A stretch of 8,629 nucleotides of DNA, taken from the NCBI GenBank assembly GCA_947057405.1, contig CAMSEJ010000095.1:1-8629 (forward strand), written 5' to 3'. This document shows positions 1-6,678 of this stretch, piece after piece. How positions within the stretch are numbered: position 1 is the first letter of the stretch; every line of letters starts with the position of its first letter. Source of the DNA: an uncultured Roseburia sp. (lineage in GTDB: Bacteria > Bacillota > Clostridia > Lachnospirales > Lachnospiraceae). Under the pieces are notes generated by a model. The model was given only the letters and a program-made list of their open reading frames with translations. It ran no database searches and was not told where the DNA came from. A program made the translations under genes and the position numbers.

Positions 1-1
1 G

Positions 2-91
2 AAACCGGAAGGCAAAACGGTTGCAAAAGAACAAGTGACAAATCCGCATAGAATTGTTACAATAAAGCATAAAACCAAGAACCGGAGTTGA
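2..91 (+). CDS. Possible C-terminal tail of an upstream gene (5' partial)
   Basis: One frame is open from the left edge to a TGA at 89-91, six bases before the polC start. It gives 29 residues rich in lysine and polar residues, beginning KPEGKTVAKEQ and ending TKNRS. The close spacing to polC is what an operon neighbour would show. In related bacteria rseP or ispG often lies upstream of polC, but I do not recognise this tail as either. A convincing promoter lies inside the same bases, so the open frame may be chance. No function is assigned. Confidence 0.27.
   Translation, partial: KPEGKTVAKEQVTNPHRIVTIKHKTKNRS
35..63 (+). promoter_or_regulatory. SigA-type promoter of polC
   Basis: The -35 box is GTGACA (35-40, five of six consensus bases). 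After a 17-base spacer comes the -10 box TACAAT (58-63, five of six), preceded by TG at 55-56, which makes it an extended -10. Transcription should start near base 70, leaving a leader of about 28 bases that includes the GGAG ribosome binding site at 84-87. The same nine bases TGTTACAAT recur before the gene at 4808. Confidence 0.6.
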
Positions 92-97
92 TAGAAC

Positions 98-3000
98 ATG
101 CAAAAACCCTTTTTTGAAGTATTTCCCACCCTTTCTGTAAAAGAAGAATTAAAATCCCTTCTGCTCGGCACGGAAATTACCAAAATAAGCGCAAACCGCT
201 CCAAAACCTCCCTGCGCATTTATCTTCTGGGGACACGCTTAATCCACAAAACAGAAATTTTCACCCTGGAACACGAAATCGCATCCCAGCTGTTTCCAAA
301 GCAGCACATGGAAGTCAAAATCATAGAAAAATACCGCCTTTCCGGACAGTATACCGCCAAAAAGCTTATGGATATCTACAAAGACAGCATTGCCGCAGAG
401 CTGCGTGCGTACAGCCTGCTGCTTTATAACGTCTACCACAGCGCCGAACGCGCCTTTTTAGACGAAACCCGGATGCGGCTTGTCTTAGAAGACACCATTA
501 TCGCCAGGGAGCGTGCGGATGAACTGGTACATATCCTGGAAAAAATTTTCTGCGAGCGCTGCGGTATGGATTTCATTGCGGAGCTTTCCTATGCGCCGTC
601 AAGCGGCGGCAGCCATATAGAAAAAGCGGACCGCATGATCAAACAGGAGATTTTAAACGTAATCCGGCTCTCCGGCATGGCGGGCCAAGAAAACGCGTCC
701 GCCGGGGCGTCCGATACGCCCCGCCCGGAACGCGCCATGAAAACCAAAGAGCCTGCCGCCCGCAAAGAGGCCGGCGGCAGGGGCGCGTCCTATACCGTAA
801 AACGCTCCGGCAACCCGGACGTGATTTACGGGCGCGATTTTGAGGACGAGCCGATTACCATAGATAAAATCGTAGGCGAAATGGGCGAGGTCGTGATCCG
901 CGGGCAGGTCATTGAACTGGATACCCGTGAAATCCGCAACGAAAAAACAATCGTAATCCTGACGGTCACAGACTTTACCGATACCATCGTACTAAAGATC
1001 TTCGTCCGGAACGAAGCGCTGTCCGATCTTCTGGAGCACATGAAAAAAGGCTCGTTTTTAAAAATCAAAGGCGTCACCACAATTGACAAATTTGACAGCG
1101 AGCTTACTATCGGCTCCATTATCGGTATCAAAAAGGCGCAGGATTTTCGCGGCGCAAGAATGGACAACAGCCCGCTAAAGCGCGTAGAACTGCACTGCCA
1201 TACCAAAATGAGCGATATGGACGGCGTATCCGATGTAAAAGACATCATAAAGCGTGCGATGAAATGGGGGCATAAAGCGATTGCCGTTACCGATCACGGC
1301 GACGTGCAGTCGTTCCCGGACGCCAACCACGCCGTCCCCAAAGACAGCGACTTTAAAGTGATTTACGGCATGGAAGCGTATCTGGTGGACGATCTGAAAT
1401 CCATGGTGGAAAACGCCAAAGGCCAAAGCTTAGACGAAGCCTATGTGGTGTTTGATTTGGAAACGACCGGATTTAGCCCGGGCGTACATAAAATCATCGA
1501 GATCGGCGCGGTCCGGGTAGAACATGCCGCCGTTACCGGGCGTTTTTCCTCATTTGTCAATCCCGAAGTCCCGATTCCGTACCGCATCGAAGAAATCACG
1601 AAAATCAACGACGAAATGGTCATGGACGCAAGGAAAATCGAAGAAGTGCTGCCGGAATTTATGGAGTTTTGCAGCGGGGCGGTCATGGTTGCCCACAACG
1701 CGGATTTTGACATGGGCTTCATTAAGCACAATTTAGGGCAGCAGGGCAAAACGGAAGAGTTTACGGTGTTAGATACGGTTGCGCTTGCCAGAAACCTTCT
1801 GCCGGGGCTAAGCCGTTTTAAGCTGGATAATCTTGCAAAAGCGCTGGGCGTGCCGTTACAGAACCATCACCGCGCCGTGGACGATGCGGAGTGTACGGCG
1901 GGGATTTTCATTAAGTTAATCGGGATGCTAAAGGAACGGGGCATAACCGATCTAAACCAGGTTGCGCAGCTTTCCGCATCCGATCCCGGCATTATCGGGA
2001 AAATGCCAAGCTATCACGCAATTTTGCTTGCGGCAAACGACGTGGGGCGCATCAATCTCTACCGGCTGGTATCGCTGTCCCACCTGGTATATTTCCACGG
2101 GCGTCCGCGGATTCCGAAAACAGAATTTATCAAGCGCCGGGAAGGCATCCTGATCGGCTCCGCCTGTGAGGCCGGAGAATTGTACCAGGCGCTGCTAAAC
2201 GGCAGGCCGGGGGAGGAAATCGCCCGTCTGGCGCAGTTTTATGATTACCTGGAGATTCAGCCGATCGGAAACAACCTGTTTATGCTGGACAACGAAAAAA
2301 TCCCGGTGGAGCGCGTCGAGGATCTGCAGGAGTTAAACCGCCGGATCATATCGCTTGGGGAACAGTTCCGAAAACCGGTTGTAGCGACCTGCGACGTGCA
2401 TTTTTTAGATCCCGAGGACGAGGTGTACCGCCGGATCATTATGGCGGGAAAAGGCTTTAAGGACGCGGACAACCAGGCGCCGCTTTATCTGCGCACCACG
2501 GAAGAGATGCTTTCGGAGTTTGCGTACCTGGGGAGCGAAAAGGCGGAAGAAGTCGTTATTACAAACCCGAATAAAATCGCCGATATGTGTGAAAAAATTT
2601 CCCCGGTGCGCCCGGACAAGTGCCCGCCGGTGATTCCGGATTCCGACCGGCTTCTGCGCGATATCTGCTACCGGAAAGCCCACGAAATGTACGGGAGTGA
2701 TCTGCCGTCCATTGTCAAAGAGCGTCTGGATCGGGAATTGAACTCCATCATATCAAACGGCTACGCCGTAATGTATATCATTGCGCAGAAGCTGGTATGG
2801 AAATCCAACGAAGACGGCTACCTGGTAGGTTCGCGCGGTTCGGTGGGCTCCTCCTTCGCCGCCACCATGTCCGGCATTACGGAAGTAAATCCCCTGCAGG
2901 CGCATTACCTGTGCCCCGAATGTCATTACAGCGATTTCGATTCGCCGGAGGTCAAAGCCTTTTCCGGCCGGGGCGGGTGCGATATGCCGGATAAAACCTG

Positions 3001-4519
3001 TCCGGTGTGCGGGCATCCGCTGAATAAAGAAGGGTTTGACATTCCGTTTGAAACTTTCCTCGGCTTTAAGGGCAACAAAGAACCGGACATTGATCTGAAT
3101 TTTTCCGGGGAATACCAGAGTAAGGCGCATGCCTATACCGAAGTGATTTTCGGCTACGGGCAGACCTACCGCGCCGGGACAATCGGCACGCTGGCCGATA
3201 AAACCGCCTTTGGCTATATTAAAAACTATTTTGAAGAGCGCGGCATCCATAAACGTAACTGCGAGGTCAGCCGGATTGTACAGGGCTGCGTCGGCGTCCG
3301 CCGGACAACCGGGCAGCATCCGGGCGGCATTATCGTGCTTCCGGTCGGCGAGGAAATCGACTCCTTTACCCCGGTGCAGCATCCCGCCAACGATATGACG
3401 ACCAATATCGTGACCACGCATTTTGATTATCATTCGATCGATCACAACCTGTTGAAATTAGACATTCTCGGGCACGACGATCCGACCATGATCCGTATGC
3501 TGCAGGATTTGACGGGGTTAAATCCCCAGAGCATCCCGCTGGACGATCCGGCGGTCATGTCTTTGTTTAAAAATACCGAAGCCCTTGGCATTACGCCAAA
3601 GGACATCGGCGGCTGCGCCCTTGGGGCGCTCGGCATCCCGGAGTTTGGTACGGATTTTGCCATGCAGATGGTTATTGACGCCAAGCCGCAGGAATTTTCC
3701 GATCTGATCCGGATATCCGGGCTTTCCCACGGCACGGACGTGTGGCTCGGCAACGCGCAGACGCTGATCCAGGAAGGCAAAGCGACGATTTCCACCGCGA
3801 TATGTACGCGCGACGATATTATGGTGTATCTCATCCACATGGGCTTAGACAGCGAACTGTCGTTTACGATTATGGAGTCTGTGCGCAAAGGGAAAGGGCT
3901 GAAAGAGGAGTGGAAAAAAGAAATGACCGCCCACGGCGTACCGGACTGGTATATCTGGTCCTGTGAAAAGATCAAATACATGTTCCCGAAAGCGCACGCC
4001 GCGGCTTACGTTATGATGGCATGGCGCATTGCGTACTGCAAAGTATTTTATCCGCTGGCGTACTATGCGGCATATTTCAGCATCCGCGCCACGGGGTTTA
4101 GTTATGAACTGATGTGCCAGGGGCAGGAGCGGCTGCATTATTTTATGCGGGAGTATGAGAACAAGAAGGATAAGCTTTCCAAAAAAGAGCAGGACACTTA
4201 CCGCGACATGCGGATTGTGCAGGAGATGTACGCCAGGGGATTTTCCTTCTTGCCGCTGGACGTCTACCGCGCGCAGGCGACGCGGTTCCAGATCATCGAC
4301 GGGAAGCTGATGCCGTCTCTTGGAACGATTGACGGGATGGGGGAAAAAGCGGCGGAAGCCGTGGAGGAAGCGGCAAAAGACGGGCCGTTTCTGTCAAAAG
4401 ACGATTTCAGGCAGCGTACCAAGGTCAGCAAAACCGTAATTGATTTGATGGCAAATATGGGAATTCTGGCGGATCTGCCGGAGTCAAACCAGCTGTCGCT
4501 GTTTGATTTTGCAGGATAA
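98..4519 (+). CDS. polC: DNA polymerase III alpha subunit, Gram-positive PolC type
   Basis: This is the replicative DNA polymerase of low-GC Gram-positive bacteria, with built-in 3'-5' proofreading; it extends DNA at the fork and is tethered by the beta clamp. The 1473 residues fit the family. An N-terminal domain (1-195) is followed by a polar linker (about 196-245) and an OB fold (about 253-355). The PHP domain starts at 362 with HCH at 366-368 and TDHG at 398-401. It is split, as usual in PolC, by a DEDD exonuclease (about 448-615) with D453, E455, D538, H591 and D596. The polymerase part shows GSRGSVGSS (911-919), a zinc-binding set C939, C942, C968, C971, catalytic PDID with D997 and D999, and RRTTGQHPGG (1068-1077). 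The end QLSLF (1465-1469) is the clamp-binding motif. GGAG at 84-87 lies ten bases before the ATG. No frameshift or missing catalytic residue is seen. Confidence 0.97.
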   Translation: MQKPFFEVFPTLSVKEELKSLLLGTEITKISANRSKTSLRIYLLGTRLIHKTEIFTLEHEIASQLFPKQHMEVKIIEKYRLSGQYTAKKLMDIYKDSIAAELRAYSLLLYNVYHSAERAFLDETRMRLVLEDTIIARERADELVHILEKIFCERCGMDFIAELSYAPSSGGSHIEKADRMIKQEILNVIRLSGMAGQENASAGASDTPRPERAMKTKEPAARKEAGGRGASYTVKRSGNPDVIYGRDFEDEPITIDKIVGEMGEVVIRGQVIELDTREIRNEKTIVILTVTDFTDTIVLKIFVRNEALSDLLEHMKKGSFLKIKGVTTIDKFDSELTIGSIIGIKKAQDFRGARMDNSPLKRVELHCHTKMSDMDGVSDVKDIIKRAMKWGHKAIAVTDHGDVQSFPDANHAVPKDSDFKVIYGMEAYLVDDLKSMVENAKGQSLDEAYVVFDLETTGFSPGVHKIIEIGAVRVEHAAVTGRFSSFVNPEVPIPYRIEEITKINDEMVMDARKIEEVLPEFMEFCSGAVMVAHNADFDMGFIKHNLGQQGKTEEFTVLDTVALARNLLPGLSRFKLDNLAKALGVPLQNHHRAVDDAECTAGIFIKLIGMLKERGITDLNQVAQLSASDPGIIGKMPSYHAILLAANDVGRINLYRLVSLSHLVYFHGRPRIPKTEFIKRREGILIGSACEAGELYQALLNGRPGEEIARLAQFYDYLEIQPIGNNLFMLDNEKIPVERVEDLQELNRRIISLGEQFRKPVVATCDVHFLDPEDEVYRRIIMAGKGFKDADNQAPLYLRTTEEMLSEFAYLGSEKAEEVVITNPNKIADMCEKISPVRPDKCPPVIPDSDRLLRDICYRKAHEMYGSDLPSIVKERLDRELNSIISNGYAVMYIIAQKLVWKSNEDGYLVGSRGSVGSSFAATMSGITEVNPLQAHYLCPECHYSDFDSPEVKAFSGRGGCDMPDKTCPVCGHPLNKEGFDIPFETFLGFKGNKEPDIDLNFSGEYQSKAHAYTEVIFGYGQTYRAGTIGTLADKTAFGYIKNYFEERGIHKRNCEVSRIVQGCVGVRRTTGQHPGGIIVLPVGEEIDSFTPVQHPANDMTTNIVTTHFDYHSIDHNLLKLDILGHDDPTMIRMLQDLTGLNPQSIPLDDPAVMSLFKNTEALGITPKDIGGCALGALGIPEFGTDFAMQMVIDAKPQEFSDLIRISGLSHGTDVWLGNAQTLIQEGKATISTAICTRDDIMVYLIHMGLDSELSFTIMESVRKGKGLKEEWKKEMTAHGVPDWYIWSCEKIKYMFPKAHAAAYVMMAWRIAYCKVFYPLAYYAAYFSIRATGFSYELMCQGQERLHYFMREYENKKDKLSKKEQDTYRDMRIVQEMYARGFSFLPLDVYRAQATRFQIIDGKLMPSLGTIDGMGEKAAEAVEEAAKDGPFLSKDDFRQRTKVSKTVIDLMANMGILADLPESNQLSLFDFAG

Positions 4520-4540
4520 AGAAAAAAGAAGACAAAAAGA

Positions 4541-4565
4541 TACCGCAACCGAATCGGTTGCGGTA
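4541..4565 (-). terminator. Rho-independent terminator of tRNA-Thr, possibly bidirectional
   Basis: A perfect 11-base-pair stem (4541-4551 with 4555-4565) closes a three-base loop. Read on the minus strand, it follows the tRNA by about 13 bases and is followed by a T-rich run (TCTTTTTGTC, then TTCTTTTTTC), the classic intrinsic terminator. Read on the plus strand, it lies 21 bases after the polC stop but is followed only by CTTTG, so termination of polC here would be weaker. Confidence 0.8.
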
Positions 4566-4578
4566 CTTTGAAAGGGGA

Positions 4579-4651
<73 letters not shown>

Positions 4652-4671
4652 GTACTTATCAGCACTAGGAC

Positions 4672-4700
4672 AGTATACCTTGTTTTGACAGAAAATGCAA
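4672..4700 (-). promoter_or_regulatory. Promoter of tRNA-Thr
   Basis: On the minus strand, TTGCAT (4695-4700) is followed after exactly 17 bases by TATACT (4672-4677, five of six consensus bases). The predicted start is near 4665, giving a leader of about 14 bases before the mature tRNA. The -35 box is weak (three of six), but a strong A/T tract lies directly upstream. Confidence 0.6.
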
Positions 4701-4702
4701 GT

Positions 4703-4724
4703 GTTTTTTGAAAAAAATTTTTTG
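4703..4724 (-). promoter_or_regulatory. UP-element-like A/T tract upstream of the tRNA promoter
   Basis: On the minus strand this is six A, seven T, one C and six A, ending two bases before the -35 box. It can be aligned to every fixed position of the 22-base UP-element consensus (NNAAAWWTWTTTTNNNAAANNN), which binds the RNA polymerase alpha subunit and boosts stable-RNA promoters. The phase is one base off the ideal placement. The tract also lies upstream of the plus-strand promoter at 4756 and could bend DNA for both. Confidence 0.5.
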
Positions 4725-4755
4725 GAATCAAAAAGCTGGAATTTGCGGGGAAATA

Positions 4756-4764
4756 TGTTACAAT
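4756..4764 (+). promoter_or_regulatory. Extended -10 promoter of the phosphopantetheinyl transferase gene
   Basis: TG at 4756-4757, one base, then TACAAT (4759-4764) forms an extended -10. The best -35 at 17 bases, CTGGAA (4736-4741), is poor, which an extended -10 can offset. The start would be near 4771, with a leader of about 36 bases ending in AAGGAG (4795-4800). Confidence 0.45.
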
Positions 4765-4807
4765 CATGTTCAAATACATTCACACACAACTGTAAAGGAG
4801 CCTGCCT

Positions 4808-5479
4808 ATGAACCGCACCCCCTTATGCGCCGTATTCTACTATATCCATCCGTCCGCCCTGCCCCTCTCTGCCGACCGCCAGAAGACCCTTACCCGGCAG
4901 ATGCTCGGCCATGCATTTTCGGCCTTTTTCAAAATCCCCTTACAGGAAGAGCTCATAAAACGCGAGCCCTGCAAAAAGCCCCGATATGACGGCGCACCCG
5001 GCTGTTATTTCAACATTACACACTGTGCGGCCGCGGCAGCGGTAGCGGTAGCCCGGGTTCCGGCAGGAATAGACACAGAAGCCCCCCGTCCCGTACAATA
5101 CCGCACGGCACAAAAATGCTGCAGTCCCGAAGAACTGCAGTACGTCAGTCCCTCCGCCGGGCATCTGCCGAATCGGACCCGGGAGCTGACAAAAGAAGAA
5201 ACCGGACGTTTCATAGCCCTGTGGACCTTAAAAGAAAGTTACGTCAAAATGACGGGGGACGGCATGAGAATTCCTTTTAAAACCGTCGCGTTTGATCTCT
5301 CTGCATTCCAAAAAACCGGACCCGATATTCTGCAGTGGGGCAGGCCCGGGCAGTATCAGTCCTGCCTGTTTACACCCGGCAGCATTACAATCGCCCTCAC
5401 CCTAAAGCACCCCGGTCCCCTTTGCGCTTCGGAAGTTCTCTGGCATCCTTATGTTCTCTGCCCGGAATCCTCAAATTAA
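4808..5479 (+). CDS. 4'-phosphopantetheinyl transferase, Sfp superfamily
   Basis: Enzymes of this family move the phosphopantetheine arm from coenzyme A to a serine of an acyl, peptidyl or aryl carrier protein, turning the apo form into the active holo form in the cytoplasm. The 223 residues match the usual length of Sfp-type (not AcpS-type) enzymes. Visible motifs are FNITHC (68-73, H72 matching the CoA-contacting histidine), GIDTE (87-91, with metal ligands D89 and E91) and WTLKESYVK (139-147, with metal ligand E143 and K147). The ATG is set by AAGGAG seven bases upstream. No carrier protein, polyketide or peptide synthetase gene lies nearby, so its substrate cannot be named from context. 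The coding strand begins markedly C-rich. Its stop overlaps the stop of the convergent PLP-enzyme gene. The family is secure; the partner protein is unknown. Confidence 0.9.
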   Translation: MNRTPLCAVFYYIHPSALPLSADRQKTLTRQMLGHAFSAFFKIPLQEELIKREPCKKPRYDGAPGCYFNITHCAAAAAVAVARVPAGIDTEAPRPVQYRTAQKCCSPEELQYVSPSAGHLPNRTRELTKEETGRFIALWTLKESYVKMTGDGMRIPFKTVAFDLSAFQKTGPDILQWGRPGQYQSCLFTPGSITIALTLKHPGPLCASEVLWHPYVLCPESSN

Positions 5480-6573
5480 TGCTGTTTCTGCAGCAGACAG
5501 GCTAAAAGCCTGTCGTTGTCCTCCGGCTTCATCACGCAGAACCGCACGAATTTCTGATCCAGAAACGGAAATGTGGAACAATCCCGTATCATCATCCGCT
5601 CCCGTATTGCCCGCTCAAACAAATCCTGTGACCGGACTCCTTTGCTTTGAATCTTTACCAGCATAAAATTCGCGCTCGGCTCATAAACCGTATAATCCTT
5701 ACTTTCCCGCAAAACCCTGCACATCCGTGCCCGTTCAGCCGAAATCAGCCGTCTCGTTTCCCGGATGTACTCCCGATCCGAAAACATCAGCTCTCCCGCG
5801 ATCACGGCCAGCGAATTGATCGTCCACGGATTTTGCCGCGTAACCATCGACTTAATCAGATCCCGGTTTCCCGTAACGGCATATCCCAGCCGAAGCCCGG
5901 GCGAAGCAAAAAACTTTGACGTCCCCCGCAGAATAATAATATTGTTATAATAATGTGTCAGCGGAACGGACGTAATCGCACCCGTATCCTCTGCAAACTC
6001 CACATAGGTCTCGTCCACCATCACAAAAATATCATACTGCTTGCAGGCGTCTAAGATTTTGCGCATTGTATCGCGCGAGACGGACGAAGAGGTCGGATTG
6101 TTCGGGTTGCAGATCACAAGAAGGTCAATGCTTTCATTCAAATGCTCTAAAAAATCCGAACGATCCAGACAAAACCCGCATTCCTCCTTCAGCGGATAAT
6201 AATGGGTGGCGCCGCCGCCCAGGAAAATTTCCCGTTCGTATTCCGAATAAGTCGGCCCCAAAACCAGCGCTTTTTTGGGATGTTCTATCTGGATAAACAG
6301 TGAAATCAGCTCTGTCGAACCGTTCCCCACAATAATGTTTTCAAAATCCGTATGCGCGTATTCCGCAATGCAGCGGCGCAAAGAAGCGTACTCCCGGTCC
6401 GGATACGTCGTAATGGCATCCAAATGCGCGGCGAGCGTCTGTTTTAAATTCGGCGAAATACCAAGCGGGTTCACATTTGCGGAAAAGTTCGTAATCTCTT
6501 CCTTGCGGATGCCGTAAATCTGTTCGATTTTTTCCAGGTCACTGCCGTGGAAATGGTCTTTATGTTTTAACAT
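5476..6573 (-). CDS. PLP-dependent CobD/HisC-family enzyme, threonine-phosphate decarboxylase-like
   Basis: This is a 365-residue fold-type I PLP enzyme. Residues seen are NPNNPT (156-161), DETY (187-190, D187 contacting the PLP ring nitrogen), TSKFF with the Schiff-base lysine K220, SPGLRLGY following it, and the carboxylate-binding R344. The N-terminal HGSD (9-12) and FSANVNPLG (30-38), and a QNPW-NSLA-AGE stretch, resemble CobD, which makes aminopropanol phosphate from threonine phosphate for cobalamin. HisC proteins usually have NENPYG at the second place. No cobalamin or histidine genes are adjacent, so a different amine or amino-acid substrate is possible. I chose the ATG at 6573 over one at 6642: the family similarity starts here, GGGGG (6583-6587) lies nine bases upstream, and the likely promoter falls inside the longer version. 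The family is secure, the exact reaction is not. Confidence 0.88.
   Translation of the reverse strand: MLKHKDHFHGSDLEKIEQIYGIRKEEITNFSANVNPLGISPNLKQTLAAHLDAITTYPDREYASLRRCIAEYAHTDFENIIVGNGSTELISLFIQIEHPKKALVLGPTYSEYEREIFLGGGATHYYPLKEECGFCLDRSDFLEHLNESIDLLVICNPNNPTSSSVSRDTMRKILDACKQYDIFVMVDETYVEFAEDTGAITSVPLTHYYNNIIILRGTSKFFASPGLRLGYAVTGNRDLIKSMVTRQNPWTINSLAVIAGELMFSDREYIRETRRLISAERARMCRVLRESKDYTVYEPSANFMLVKIQSKGVRSQDLFERAIRERMMIRDCSTFPFLDQKFVRFCVMKPEDNDRLLACLLQKQH
5496..5514. other. Stem-loop in the overlapping gene ends
   Basis: GACAGGCT (5496-5503) pairs perfectly with AGCCTGTC (5507-5514) around AAA. On the plus strand it lies 17 bases after the phosphopantetheinyl transferase stop; on the minus strand it is within the last codons of the PLP enzyme. 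Neither side has a T run, so it is at best a weak terminator or a 3'-end stabiliser, and may be chance. Confidence 0.35.
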
Positions 6574-6589
6574 ATTAGGATACCCCCGG

Positions 6590-6618
6590 TTGAATTTACA
6601 GGATAGATCGTATATAAT
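6590..6618 (+). promoter_or_regulatory. SigA-type promoter of the DUF5717-like gene
   Basis: TTGAAT (6590-6595, four of six consensus bases) and a perfect TATAAT (6613-6618) are 17 bases apart. The predicted start is near 6625, with a leader of about 54 bases to the GTG at 6679. It faces the minus-strand promoter at 6632-6659. Confidence 0.62.
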
Positions 6619-6626
6619 ACCTGTAA
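6596..6626. promoter_or_regulatory. Inverted repeat over the promoter, operator candidate
   Basis: TTACAGG (6596-6602) and CCTGTAA (6620-6626) form a perfect seven-base inverted repeat with 17 bases between. It spans the spacer, the -10 box and the predicted start of the plus-strand promoter. The right arm is followed directly by a second CTGTAA (6627-6632), so CTGTAA occurs twice in tandem. A dimeric regulator bound here would block the plus-strand promoter and lie on the start of the minus-strand one. No known regulator is recognised. Confidence 0.35.
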
Positions 6627-6631
6627 CTGTA

Positions 6632-6659
6632 ATTATAACCATTTGGAATAAAAAAGCAA
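6632..6659 (-). promoter_or_regulatory. Promoter of the CobD-like gene
   Basis: On the minus strand, TTGCTT (6654-6659, three of six consensus bases) and a perfect TATAAT (6632-6637) are 16 bases apart. The predicted start is near 6625, with a leader of about 52 bases to the ATG at 6573. Confidence 0.5.
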
Positions 6660-6678
6660 CCGAGGATCAGGAGGAAAC

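Noticed and set aside
2753..3445. A 230-codon open frame on the minus strand inside polC
   Set aside because: It lies wholly within conserved polymerase sequence, has no evident ribosome binding site, and its protein shows no recognisable domain; it is a by-product of GC-rich codon use.
5496..5514. Stem-loop as a true intrinsic terminator
   Set aside because: No T run follows on either strand; kept only as a low-confidence structure.
6574..6642. N-terminal extension of the CobD-like protein to an ATG at 6642
   Set aside because: The extra 23 residues have no family match, and the best -10 box lies within them, so the start at 6573 is preferred.
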